A DNA stretch of 64,000 nt. Origin: Lineus longissimus (lineage: Eukaryota > Nemertea > Pilidiophora > Heteronemertea > Lineidae). A model generated the notes under the pieces. It did no database searches and had not been told where the DNA came from. It saw only the letters and a list, made by a program, of their open reading frames with translations. Numbering within the stretch: the stretch's first letter is position 1; each line of letters begins with the position of its first letter. The stretch is taken from the NCBI RefSeq assembly GCF_910592395.1, contig NC_088308.1, forward strand, positions 25,869,501-25,933,500, given 5' to 3'. Position numbers and translations under genes: made by a program. Shown piece after piece: positions 14,056 to 25,567 of this stretch.

Positions 14056-17000
14056 CTAAAATCGCTTGGTAAATCTAGTCTTGTTCTTAGCCAGGCGCGC
14101 ATAGCTGTTGTATGCGTTCAAGTCTACTTTTGTGAACGCTGAAGGTTGACTTCTGTCCGGATAAACACTGGGCATGAGGGCAGGAAGACCATTGGGAAGA
14201 CTGGTGTCTGTAACATTTGACCTTTGATCTGACCTTATCACGATTTTCACATCGTCATTGTTGTAAATCTGATCTAAATACCCCTCAAGGTCGACCACAC
14301 GGTGCTCAGAAAGGCGCAGTTTTTGTTCCATTTCCTCCAAGCGTTTCTCTAAACTCCTGTCCCGCATTGACGAACGCCCTGTGAGAATTTCCTCAATAGC
14401 GTCGTCCTTCTGTTTCTGAGCTTCTAACAAAGTCAAGGACGCCTTCAATTGTGTGTTCTCCGTCATCATTTTGCGCTGTGATACCTCCATCTCACGCAAC
14501 TGTGTGGTCAGTGAATCCACTTCACTGTTACTATCCGCAATTTTGACCACGTGTTTCCGAAATCCCTCATTCGTGGTCATGACGTCATCAAGAAGACTCT
14601 GCACCAATTCCCGCCTTGACATTTCCTCTCGTAGTGATTTTTGTAAGTGTGAATTGTAATCTTTCAAAGACTTTACCTCCTGCTTCAGAATATCGGCCAT
14701 TCCCACATCCCCATCAGTATCCATTTCACTGTGGAATGTTTGAGTCCCGGCATCGCTGACCTCAGTCACAGCAACGCGATGCCGCTGCTGACGAGGACTT
14801 CGCGAGGACAGCGCCACCCGTTCTCTCAACAGCTTCTCATTCTCTCGCTGCAGTTGCTGCAATTCACCAATAGCAACAGATATCTCAGTATCTTTATCCG
14901 CGATTCTCCTTTGTTGTTTCCTCGATTCATCCTCCAAAACCTGGATCTTAGCCAAGTACTTCTGCCTGTCGTGTTCCGCATTCATCATATCCTTCTCAAG
15001 TTTCCTGACGTAGTTTTCCTTTTTACCCTCCTCCGCTAAACGTCTCTGAGCATCCTCTTTCTCCTCGTACAACTCATCCATTTCCCCCCTCAGTTCACCA
15101 ACAGTCTGATGTAGTTTGATATTTTTCTCCCGCAATTTTGAATTCTCAGACATTGCTCGCCTATTCTCATCCTGCATGTTCCGAATAACTTCCAGAACAT
15201 TCATAGTGTCCTTTTCAAGGTCAGCCAGGTTTTCAGAGTTCCGATCAAATTTCAAAAAGGGATCACTAGAATCACTGTCCTCTAGTTCTGGCGACTGCGG
15301 TTTATAACGCGGACTTTTTTTAGGCACTTCATACCGTGGACTTTTCTCATACCTTGGACTGGCCTTAGATCCTTCGTACCTGGGGCTGTTACCAGTAGTA
15401 TACGGTTGCGGACCCCGCTTAGGTTTTGAACGCGGTGTTCGCATTTCCAAGTCACTGTTGGGATCATCGGAATAGCTTTGACGCTTCTTAGCTGGACCCA
15501 TTTGCGAACTTCTTCCAAACGGCTTATTGGCACCCCTTTCTCCCCAATTACCCCCACGGTTGCTCCTACCCTGATTCGTATCAGAGTCGGACATGTCACT
15601 TATTTTCCTATTTGGCTTATACTTTGTGTTATCCGGCGGAGGTTCATTTTCTTCTCTTGGTGTATTTTTATTTGGTCCCTTCCTCGGAGGGTTTTCAACG
15701 CGAGTAGGCTTGCCTGGATAGTCTTTACCCCTCCCATGCCTTGGAGGTTCCCTGGCAGGAGTCCTTTCTCTCATTATCGGTTCGCTTGGTTCTCTCTGTG
15801 TAGGCCGAGAACTTGGGTGATTTGGGACATTCCTTTCTTTTGATTTCGGAGTCCTTGGAGTTGGCGTCGGTCGCTTCCGTGGAGTTGGCTCCCTCACTTT
15901 CTCGTCCTCTGCAAGTTCTTTCCTTCGATCCTCTTCTTCACCATCAGACTCCTCCACTCCTTCAATATCAGTATTTTCTCTACTCTGTGCATTATCAACC
16001 TGATCATCACTATTTGATTCGTGAGGCGCACCATCTGTTCGATCAGCATTGTCATCCTCCATTGTCCTCGTTCGTTCCTTTTCGACGTCCTTGCCATCTT
16101 CTTCAGCATTCCCATTATTTTCAAAACTATCCGGCTTAGTGCCATCTGCTTCTCTGGTTGTATCTTTTGATGGGGCTTCTGGTTCCTTTTCTTGTGCTCT
16201 CTCTGACGATTTCTCGGCCTCCCGATCCTTCTCCCGAGTTCTATCAGATTCCTCTTTCTTTTCCTTTGCGACATTCGGCTTATCATCATTTTCGTCCTTC
16301 TTTTTCGTTTCCTCTTTCTCAGGTTTAGGCTCTTGTTTTGGTTCTGGTGCCGGAGTCTTCGGTTTTGGGGTTGGTGGTTTCTCCTCTTCTTTCTCCTTAG
16401 TTATTACCGGTGCTTTAGGATCACCCTTCACCTCTTCTTTCACTTCCTCCCCTGTTTCCTTCTGCTTTTCAGAGGACACTTCGGGACTTGCACTCTTCTC
16501 TGGTTCTTTCTTATCACCATCACCTACGTCCTTTTCGTCTTTCTTATCAGAATCCTCAGTATTCGTTTTGTTTTCATCACTATTTTTATCACCATTGCCA
16601 GCTTTTCCTTTCCTATCGCTATCTGCATCAGTTCTTTCTTTTTCCTCCGGTTTTGGTTCATCAGCAGCCTTTTCTTCCCCTTTATCCTCATCCAACGTCG
16701 GACCACCTTTTGGTGACTCTATGACCGTATCTGGCTCCTTGGTATCAGTTTCGGCCGGTTTCTCTCCTTCATCATCTTTATGACTATCTGGATTATCTTT
16801 ACCATCTTTGCCGGACACCGCACTGCCTCGCCTCGACCCGTCTGCGTCATTAGCGTCCTTCTTCAACGAAACGCTCGTAACATGCTTGGCATTTAGAAAA
16901 GAGTTCCGGCGTGATTTGCTACCCAATGATACCTGCGATGAAGACATTTGTTTTTTATCGTCTTCTGTTGAGGCCGTGTTGCCCATTGCCGATCCTTGAT

Positions 17001-17544
17001 CGTCACCAGCGTCAGGTTTCTTTGCCGGATCATCTTTCTCACCTTTGTTTTCAGGCGGAGTATCGTCATTTGTTTTAGAGTCTGTTTGCTTTTCTGAATC
17101 GCCCGCGGTTGAAGCGTCAGGTTTTTCATTTTCACTATTTGTCTTTTTAACGTCTTGTTTATCTTTACCATTATCCTTTGAGCTATTATCCTTTGGCGGA
17201 TCTTTCCCAGCAGATCCAGGTTTCTGTGCGTCACTTCCTTTTTTGTCGCCATCTTTGCCTTTCTTACCCTTGTCCTTATCCTTTCCTTTTGCCATTTTTG
17301 ATTGAATATTTTTACTGTCGTCTGCTAAATTACTGTTGAACTGAGAACGTCTGCGTTCTTCAAGAACTTTAGTTTTCTCCTTCGTCTTCTCCGTTGAATC
17401 AACCGTGAACGTGCTCTCCTTTTCTGCAGGTTTGTCCACAGGAAACGTGTCCTCTCGTCCAAGGGAAGACACACTCCCCTTGGAAGAGCTACTAAACTTA
17501 GGATCTTTTGATTTCACAGGTGCCAAAGTCTCAGCAGCTGCCAT
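14056..17544 (-). CDS. Large disordered and coiled-coil protein, intronless
   Basis: One uninterrupted frame of 1162 codons. Residues 1-520 or so are strongly charged and low in complexity, dominated by K, E, D, S, P and T (runs such as KGKDKDKGKKGKDGDKK and EEEKPPTPKPKTPAPEPK). Residues about 560-750 are Pro/Arg/Ser-rich, with at least four short SPRY(E/K) repeats (SPRYE, SPRYE, SPRYE, SPRYK). From about 765 to 910, and again 943-1095, heptad-like coiled coil is evident (NMQDENRRAMSENSKLREKN, ELQQLQRENEKLLRERV). A basic tail ends in KNKTRFTKRF. The layout recalls neurofilament-heavy or trichohyalin-like cytoskeletal scaffolds, but I recognise no family. The start has a good context (GAAATGGC). 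Long open frames on the other strand (for example 16049-16783) are a by-product of the biased composition. Confidence 0.82.
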   Translation of the reverse strand: MAAAETLAPVKSKDPKFSSSSKGSVSSLGREDTFPVDKPAEKESTFTVDSTEKTKEKTKVLEERRRSQFNSNLADDSKNIQSKMAKGKDKDKGKKGKDGDKKGSDAQKPGSAGKDPPKDNSSKDNGKDKQDVKKTNSENEKPDASTAGDSEKQTDSKTNDDTPPENKGEKDDPAKKPDAGDDQGSAMGNTASTEDDKKQMSSSQVSLGSKSRRNSFLNAKHVTSVSLKKDANDADGSRRGSAVSGKDGKDNPDSHKDDEGEKPAETDTKEPDTVIESPKGGPTLDEDKGEEKAADEPKPEEKERTDADSDRKGKAGNGDKNSDENKTNTEDSDKKDEKDVGDGDKKEPEKSASPEVSSEKQKETGEEVKEEVKGDPKAPVITKEKEEEKPPTPKPKTPAPEPKQEPKPEKEETKKKDENDDKPNVAKEKKEESDRTREKDREAEKSSERAQEKEPEAPSKDTTREADGTKPDSFENNGNAEEDGKDVEKERTRTMEDDNADRTDGAPHESNSDDQVDNAQSRENTDIEGVEESDGEEEDRRKELAEDEKVREPTPRKRPTPTPRTPKSKERNVPNHPSSRPTQREPSEPIMRERTPAREPPRHGRGKDYPGKPTRVENPPRKGPNKNTPREENEPPPDNTKYKPNRKISDMSDSDTNQGRSNRGGNWGERGANKPFGRSSQMGPAKKRQSYSDDPNSDLEMRTPRSKPKRGPQPYTTGNSPRYEGSKASPRYEKSPRYEVPKKSPRYKPQSPELEDSDSSDPFLKFDRNSENLADLEKDTMNVLEVIRNMQDENRRAMSENSKLREKNIKLHQTVGELRGEMDELYEEKEDAQRRLAEEGKKENYVRKLEKDMMNAEHDRQKYLAKIQVLEDESRKQQRRIADKDTEISVAIGELQQLQRENEKLLRERVALSSRSPRQQRHRVAVTEVSDAGTQTFHSEMDTDGDVGMADILKQEVKSLKDYNSHLQKSLREEMSRRELVQSLLDDVMTTNEGFRKHVVKIADSNSEVDSLTTQLREMEVSQRKMMTENTQLKASLTLLEAQKQKDDAIEEILTGRSSMRDRSLEKRLEEMEQKLRLSEHRVVDLEGYLDQIYNNDDVKIVIRSDQRSNVTDTSLPNGLPALMPSVYPDRSQPSAFTKVDLNAYNSYARLAKNKTRFTKRF

Positions 17545-20500
17545 TTCAAGTCACTACCGCTTCAAAAAGAAGCACGAAAAACGAACTCGCTGTCATGTTT
17601 GCTGTATCCATGTGCGTTGTCTTTCAGGATGTATTGACCGTCAGTAGCTATAGATAGTGACGTCCCAGAGCCGCTGATCGGAATACCATCCGAGGATTGA
17701 TTTATATCTGGAGATGCACAGCTCGTTGTCCGATGATCACAGCACGTTCGTGGGCTCCTCCGCCAAGTCACAGCCAAACAGACAGTCTGAAATGAGAGAC
17801 GCACTTGAAATGCAGTGTTGTCAGATCGTTACACATACATGTACACTGTAACTAAGCGGTTCACATTTATCAAATATGACATGAGAGTCAATCATGAGAG
17901 CCTATAGCTGTCAATGAAATGTAAATTTAAGCTAATCAATATGAATGTCATCAACAATGCATAGCTTCGTATTTTCAAGCATGCCGCAAATCAATGTATT
18001 CTCATTGAGTATTCAAATCGATTCATAATGATCTTGACTTTACTTTCAATAAACTTGATATTTATAGAGAACTTGGAAGTACATTATAGTGTGCACATTA
18101 CTGTGACCATTGATTGACCCATGATACGTCTATGGATGTGTCTCGTCGCAGTGTATGTGACAAGTATCAGAAAATATAACTCATTTATCAACATCATTGT
18201 GTTCATGAATGGCATTGCCAACACCGTTTTTCTATTCTGATATAAAGTCGAATTTGTGATGGCCTAATGCTCAGACGACAGCGGGGTGAAAGTGTATGAC
18301 CTGGCCTTCATTTAAGCATCTACATCACTGACCTATGAAAGTATATCAACATGGTCCAAATGTACTGCAAAGCTTTTGAACCATTGTGCAAGACAACCAA
18401 AATATCAGTACGCAAATGGGGTAGTTTATCATTCCTTAGTTTTTCAAATGAATATGGAATGACTATGATTCCCACCATGGTTTCGGTAACCCCATTGGTT
18501 TGCCTTGTTGTCAAAAGGCAGACGTGAGTGAGCGCGTTGATTTAAAAGCAATGCATACGTGTACCATAATGATCTGGTGGCCGAGTTGTATTCATCAGTA
18601 TTTGCTAAATGGAAATAAAAATTTGAATGACCATCCTTCAACTCAATTAAGGGCACAATATGAAGATGAGCAAGTAAATTAAAGGAAGATGCAGCATGAA
18701 AGCCGTGCGTTTAGTGCAGCCAAGACTATTCCTCATCCATCTTGACCCTCGATGCGATTGACATTGGTACAACGCGGAGCTATGGGCCATACCGCTGGAA
18801 GTTCAGCATGTTGTTCATCTAGCACTATATAAAGACATGTATAGGCAACAATCGAATGGATCCACAATTGCTTTTACAATATATACTAGATTGGGAATGT
18901 TACAGTACTAAATAAGTCCAAGACTTGACACAGAAAAACATACCCGAAGTAATAAATATTCCTGTTGACAGATTTCCAATCAAAATGAGCACAAATGCAA
19001 ATTTAAGTTCCGTGGTTTCTTTAGCGGTATTTCCAACGGCTTCATATCGGATACAAGTCTGTTCGACTGTAGATGGTATCTCTACATACCTGAGCGCAAT
19101 CGAAATATAGCATTGCTGGATTATATATTTAAGTCGACACCAAATTATGAAGTGTGCCACGCAATGAAGTTTACACCGTTGGCTTTTGGTCAATATTTTC
19201 ATGTGCAATAGCACGAGTGGCAATAGATTTAAAGAAAGATTAATTTAGTCAAGGGTTTGAATGAAAATTACTAGCAATGCGAACTGTCAACCCCCTGGGA
19301 ATTTCCTAGACTCCCGGGGCAGTCCATCGCGTCATCCAAGTTGGATCTCCTTATGGATGTGAGGGTGAGGGACGAGGCCTGTCCACAGCGTCCGGAGACG
19401 CGAAAGGAGATGAAAACCAAATAATAGAGATGGTAACGGAAGTGGAGGAATCGACGCCAAGAGGAGGTGGAGGAGGAGGAGAGGTCGAATGCAGTCACAC
19501 ATAAAGTTGCACGAACGAGAGAAGGAGGTGAGCATCAATGTAGTCACACGTTGAGTTGGACAAGCAATATACAGCCCACCGCTTGGTCAGGAGCAATGGC
19601 GGAACATTGCAATTGCAACAGTATCGAACGTTTTACCTTCCATTAGATGTGACATGAAGTGACATTGAACGGATATTATGAATGATGGACGTTAGTGGAC
19701 GAAATGCAAATCGCTGATCAATACGTGGTAGGAAGTACGGCAGCACCAGTCGCGAGGTCAGTTTGTCATGACAGACATGAACGATCGATGGAGTCCACAC
19801 ATAGAAACATTTAAGCCAGATTAGATGTACAATGATTGATTGGTTGTACACCTACAGCTAGAACTAATCACAGATTGTTCCTGGTCCGATTATAACATCC
19901 ATCTTCTGCTCCCCACCCAATGCCCTTATGCAGTCGGAAGCGCCCCCGATCCCCTCGGTGCCAAATCTCTGATGCGCTGAAATCTCCGAGCAGGGGAAAC
20001 GAACTATCCTGGCCTGGTTCCCTTAGCTTTGGAGAAATATGTACAATCCATAGTTTTTCAGTCTCACATATCAAAACTCCAAGGACACTGAGATATATAT
20101 AATATAATCATTGTCATCAGACAAAACAATGATACCTTAATTTATGCTTCCCGTAGAATTTAGCCTGGAGAAACATGATTGTATACACCTGGCCAAAGTC
20201 TTTGAGATGTCTTGCCCCGTAATACGTTTTCAAGGTGACTTTGTAATCCCAGCATCCGCTTCTCTTTGTCGTCATCTAATATGCCTCTTATCAAATGCAT
20301 AGCGAAATGGAAGGAGAAAACAAATGGACTTGACAGGGATACACATAGTAGATGTAGGTTCTTACCTTCTTTTGATCCATATTGAGATGATTTTTTTCCA
20401 ATTCCTTTCTATAGTTCGTTCCCCTTGCACTGATTTACATCCCGAGGGCATAGCCCATGGAATCCCCGCCAAAGTATAGGCCTTAGCCTATAAACGCTTC

Positions 20501-21872
20501 GGCAGTTCAATGTTAGCTTTGTGCTGTCCTTTGGGAGATCCGCACACGATGACAATGTCATTTCAGTTAAAGCACAAAAGGATTATTCTATCATTGATTC
20601 AAGTTATCTCGCATTTAAAATCCAACTAATAGCCGTGTGGAGATAAAAAGCTTAAATGCCTATACACTTCGCCATTTGGAGAGGCACGCTGTCCTTGTGT
20701 AAGTAAAGCTAAATCCAATTGAATAATTCCAGAGAGTGAATCATTTGGTCATCGCGCGCGGAAATGTGTAGTCGTGATTGCTTTTCGTTGCTTGATCTTT
20801 TGTTGCCTCTTTAAATCGACTTCAGCTTTATAAACTTTGCTGGACAAAATCAATATTGGAAATCAAACGAACGACCGCTCAGCTATTCTGGTTCTTTTAT
20901 CATGGGTATAAAAAGGTCTTTCACTTTCGTATTAGATAGATCATACATTAGAGATGGTAAAGACAAATAACAGCCACTCTTTTCAAGATTGACAATGAAG
21001 GAACGACTACACTGGGTCAAACATATATGATTATGTCCCAAAGAGTCAATAGTGAACCATTTCACCTGTTTACTACTCGCAAAATATTTTCATAAAGCGA
21101 GCGTTTTACTGGTACGCTCAAATCGAAGACGCGACTGAAGATAGTTGTGAGCTTACAGGCCGGTAGGCTTGTCTACTGGTATCACCCAACACTGAACTGA
21201 TTTTTAACCCGTTACCGTTTTCGGGTGGTCTTGTTGGTTGGCAAACGGCAATGGTATCTGTCTTGTAATCTGTCAGAATACAAAATACACACCTGTTGCC
21301 CGATTGGTTGTAGCTTTCGTCGCAAATCGGACTTCAATTCAAACGTATAAATCATCCATATACAATAGGGACCCGGCGGGCCGGACACTTTTTCCAGGGG
21401 GACATTTTGAACTTCTACACCGGCCCTTTCCATCATAGTCTCCGTTCATGGCTTCACTAACGTCAGCTATGCCACGGTCAGTCCTACACGGGTCTTATTT
21501 TGGACCACAAACGACAGGGTTTCTTTAGAAACGTGACAGCCTTATCGAAAACATCTTCAGCAACTCTTCTCTATGGTATTTTAATGTACAACCGTAAATT
21601 ATCAAGTTGCAGCAGTAGTTGAGCATACTAATTTGATATTTTTCCCAATAAACCATCCAGGGAACATGGAAGAGGAACTAGACCAAAACAATTGAAGATA
21701 ATTATGTCCAAAGAAATGTTGAATGGTGAACCATCCAATAATTTTCGCAGGGGATATCATGTTATGAAACTCCACCCAAAAATATTATGGAATTTCACTC
21801 AGAATGTTGAATAGAACTTCCATCTACTCCCTGTGAATAACACAAACAATCCCAAGCTTGTAGAGCAAGTAT
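17545..21872. other. Intergenic stretch, 4.3 kb
   Basis: No recognised gene. The first 250 bases are the likely leader and promoter of the minus-strand coiled-coil gene; a pyrimidine-rich stretch ending in AAG just upstream of its start could be a leader splice acceptor. The rest has only short open frames without resemblance to known families. A purine-rich patch (GGAGGTGGAGGAGGAGGAG) lies near 19460-19482. Confidence 0.45.
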
Positions 21873-21878
21873 TTTATT
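21873..21878 (-). terminator. DXO poly(A) signal
   Basis: AATAAA on the minus strand, about 170 bases beyond the DXO stop codon. Inferred to end the DXO transcript. Confidence 0.55.
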
Positions 21879-22048
21879 AAAACAATTACAGCCTCTACAT
21901 GTACAGAGTAGAAAACAGCTGGCAATACGCAATAATGTACACAGATGCTATAATTTCATTACCATTCCTTACATGTTAATGTACAACATCTCCATTGTAT
22001 TCTCAAGTTCTAGTACAGAACCCACTATTCATTCCATCATGTCCTTCA

Positions 22049-25010
22049 TCATTTGGAACAATCTGCAAGTTCAGCATCATCCTGCACATACCAATCAGGT
22101 AGAAATGAATACATCGAATCAGGAGGGTGGCACTCCCATACCACTTTGTCTCTGGAAACTTTTGGCTTATAGCGGAATACATATGGAGACCTGAAATGAA
22201 GACATACATTTGGAAAATGCTATACCTATTTCACGAGGACTGAATAATAAGGGTTTAACCTGCCTTGACAATGCAGGTTAAAGGGGAAATTAAACTGAGA
22301 AGGAGATGTTAAGCAGATATAAGCTGACTCAACTTAGCTTTAATCTTCAAGAGAGGTGACTCTAATGGGGCCAATTATCAAGTACGTATGTACATATCTC
22401 CGACATTTCAGTTCTACCTCCCCACTTCGGGCTCATTTTTTCTACACATACCTGGTACTGTTATCCATTACCATGACTTTCTTCACAAATGAGAGGAAAG
22501 CATTGAGAAAGTTGAAACAGATTCCTGCATTCCACATGTTGGGTTTGTCCTGCAAAAGAAAACGAACAATGGAAAGAATCACCACAAGAGACCCTGTCAT
22601 ACATGTTCGTATCTTTTTATTTAATTCTCAAGTTTCTTCTTTAACTGAGTTTATAATATGCTCTCCAAGATGTGTAAATTACTGTCAGAGATCCTAAAAA
22701 ATTGAACTCTGGATGACATAACACAGAGATTACGAGCTTGTGTTATAGATCTCTCACGCTTTCATACCTCTTGCTTCATTGGATTCCATGAAGCGGATCA
22801 TCTAATTTGCCCTCTGTGCTGCCATCTGTGAGATGATCGGCCACCAACAAGTGCTTTGAGCAAGGGCCTCTTTTACCTCTCTTACCTCTCCATGAGAAAG
22901 GGAAGAGGTGAACTTCAAATTAAAAGCTTTCGACTTACTCTGACCATATTTGGTATCTCCATAGTCCTGTACGTTTTAAGTTCCCTGACAATTCCATCAT
23001 CATCTCTGAAGCCACATATGATCTTGGGGATACCAACCAGGAATGACTGGGCCCACCACTTCTTCAGCTTGAATCTGCAAGAAGAATAGCCAAACCATAC
23101 CACGCATCAAAATGATTTCCGCTGTTTTGTAAAGTTTTATTTGCAAGATAAGGGTATCTTTATACACCAAGTGTTCTGTACCTCTGAGATTTCATGAAAT
23201 CACATATAAAACAATCTGTAGATAGGAGCCAATCTTCAAATACAATTTCACTTGGGTGACTTGAACAATGTACAGCAGAAGGCAAAATCTACCTTTCCAA
23301 AAGTGCCAACTATATTGACCCTGTGGCACCGGCATGAGATTTGCAATTTTAACATTCTTACCTCATGAATGAACTTTCTTGTCTTGGATGAGTGAGCAGT
23401 CTGCTTGTTTTAAGTTCAACCATAGTCTTAGGATTATCTGGATCACAACAGTCTACTTCACCAGCAAAAACTGAAACAGAGAGTCAACCCTAGATTTGAG
23501 GACAGAACCCCATTTACAACAGTTATCACTTTTAAACTGAAAAATGAACACAATCTTATCATATTTGAAGGCAACTGCCGTTCCAACCTAAGCAGAGCTT
23601 GTTAATTGGACTCGTATTGAGATATTCGACAGCAGCAAATGTTTCCATTCATGTGCAATGTAACTGTCCCTCGTATTTGCTTTGTTTTCAGTTGGAACCT
23701 TCTTTCCTTGGTCCTCAATATTGTTATCCATAAACTGAGAGGCTGCTTCCTTCAGACAGCCCTTCACCTACCTAATGAATGAGACTCCAGTCTGGATCTC
23801 ACCACCACATTGTACCCTGGGTTGCTATTCACAGGAGTACTGGCATTCTCTGGCTGTCCATGTGGCTTGGCTGAAAAGAAGAGTACCGTAGGTTCAAAAT
23901 AAGGCAAGAAATCTCACTACTGATTGCAAGATAAGCTTCTAGTCAGTTCTTCAACTGGTTAGCCATCTAAATCTATAGTCATTAAAATATTTTAACAGGC
24001 TCATCACAAGTGGCATATGGCAGCAAAATACACTTTAATGGTACAAGTGTCACTGCGCTAAAACAGTTTTAACAACTTACAAGCCACTACATACTGCTCA
24101 AACTTGTAGCCCCAATATGACATCTCCTCCTGTCTTTGAGACGTATTATTCCGCTCGTCAATTCTCTCCTGTGTTTCGTACTCGCACATGTAGTAGGTAT
24201 CGTGAAACTTGACCACAGACACAATCCATCCTTCTCTTTCTTCAAATGGAGTGCAAAGTAACTTGGTCAACAGGCCACGCCAGCATATGAAATCTGTGAA
24301 GATCCTGAAGAGAAAAAAGTTCAGAGTCAGTTGCATGTTCCTCCCCTGACACACATTACTAATCTAATGGAGTACACTGATGGTTATTGAATTCATGGGA
24401 TAAGAGACAATTCGTAGGACTGAAGAGACCAGTCTGCACGACCACTGAAAACGGAAGCTTATTGGACTAGTTTACAGTAAGCTACTCGGGGGGGGGGGGG
24501 GGGGGGGGGGGGGATAAAGCTTCATAAAGGCCCTTATCGGCTTAAGCTACGAATGAGAGGATCCTGGAAGCTATATTTAAATTGACTTAAGTTTAAGCAG
24601 ACATACTTTCCACGGTTTCTGGCATCAGGAGAAGCAGCATCCGTAATTGTTGGTGGGAGAAACTTGTTTGGGTGATCCCGAATCCAGCGCAGTAAATCAT
24701 CGATTGGACTACTGATCTTACCAGCATCGTCTTGCTTTATAAAAGTGTCATAACCAAGACGCAGATCAAGGTGTAGGTTTTTCGTGTTTGAGGGAGGGCG
24801 ATAGAACTTTAACAGATGGTTGTCATTGTGATATTGTCTCGACTCATCTAGGCAGAAACAGCCCACTTCCCTTGGTTCTCTGAAGAAAGGGAAATTTTGG
24901 CTAAAATTGTTGGCATTGTTTGATAGGAATTTTGGAACTGGTTCCACTAAACCCTCGAGGCGAGGAACCTTATTTCGGGTGTCCCTGGGAGGGGAGGAAC
25001 GTCTTTTCAT
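22049..25010 (-). CDS. DXO: Decapping and exoribonuclease protein DXO (DOM3Z/Rai1 family)
   Basis: Seven exons, 5' to 3' on the minus strand: 25010-24607, 24304-24081, 23870-23772, 23470-23362, 23074-22939, 22549-22452, 22190-22049. They total 1212 nt and 403 aa in frame (human 396 aa). DXO removes incomplete, triphosphate or NAD caps and degrades the RNA 5' to 3'. Conserved blocks are the N-terminal FPFFREPREVGCFCLDESRQ, LLTKLLCTPFEEREGW, MSYWGYKFEQYV, then the metal-binding catalytic motifs FAGEVDCCD (E-x-D) and MVELKTS (E-x-K), LKKWWAQSFLVGIPKIICGF, and a C-terminal FLPDWYVQD. All match the family in order. Exon 1 encodes a short basic leader (MKRRSSPPRDTRNKVPR) that could help nuclear import. 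Intron 1 contains a 26-base homopolymer. The methyltransferase gene lies 557 bases upstream on the same strand. Confidence 0.95.
22254..22282. repeat. Perfect 10-bp inverted repeat in DXO intron 6
   Basis: Arms TTTAACCTGC (22254-22263) and GCAGGTTAAA (22273-22282) are perfectly complementary around a 9-nt loop. It lies in the last DXO intron. Confidence 0.8.
24488..24513. repeat. Homopolymer of 26 G (26 C in the DXO transcript)
   Basis: Unbroken G run in DXO intron 1. Its length may vary between alleles or be mis-assembled. In the sense of DXO transcription it is a C run, so the G-rich strand is the template. Confidence 0.9.
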
Positions 25011-25567
25011 AATTTCGAACTAAAATATGCCTGCACATCGTGAGAATCATTCAAAGTTTGCGACATAAAATATGAAAAAACATCATAATTTTTGATTTCG
25101 CGTAAGGATTGTTTCTTGATATAACCTTTGCAGACAAATTCCACAATGCCCGTTGTTCCCTTTTTCTGTTGGCGACACAATTCGGCCGTTTGCATATAGG
25201 GGGCTCCCTCGACGATTCATAACCACGTGGGGCGTTTCTCCTATAGTATCGGACGATAAGCGCTCGATTATGCCACTGATTCGACTGGTCTCCTCACATC
25301 TGAGGAAATCAGCCTGGGTTAACTTCTCCGGAGTGTCTCCACATCGGCAAACTCATCAAGGAAATACTAATAATGGCAACACTGGGCTTTTCTTCATCGT
25401 TATTATTCATCACACGGCAAAAAAAAGAGAACATGATCTGCGTGTGGCAAAATTTCAAAACGCCACTTGCTATGTGGAAAGTTGCCACCGCACTCTGTTG
25501 GCCGAGAAAAGTCCAAAGGTTATACCGATGGTATGCCTTCACGGGTGTCAGTCAAATATGTTGGAAG

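Noticed and set aside
16049-16783. Plus-strand 244-codon open frame rich in Ser, Phe and Leu
   Set aside because: It is the antisense of the Lys/Glu/Asp-rich part of the minus-strand 1162-aa gene. The composition of that gene removes stop codons on the other strand. No independent start context or domain is present.
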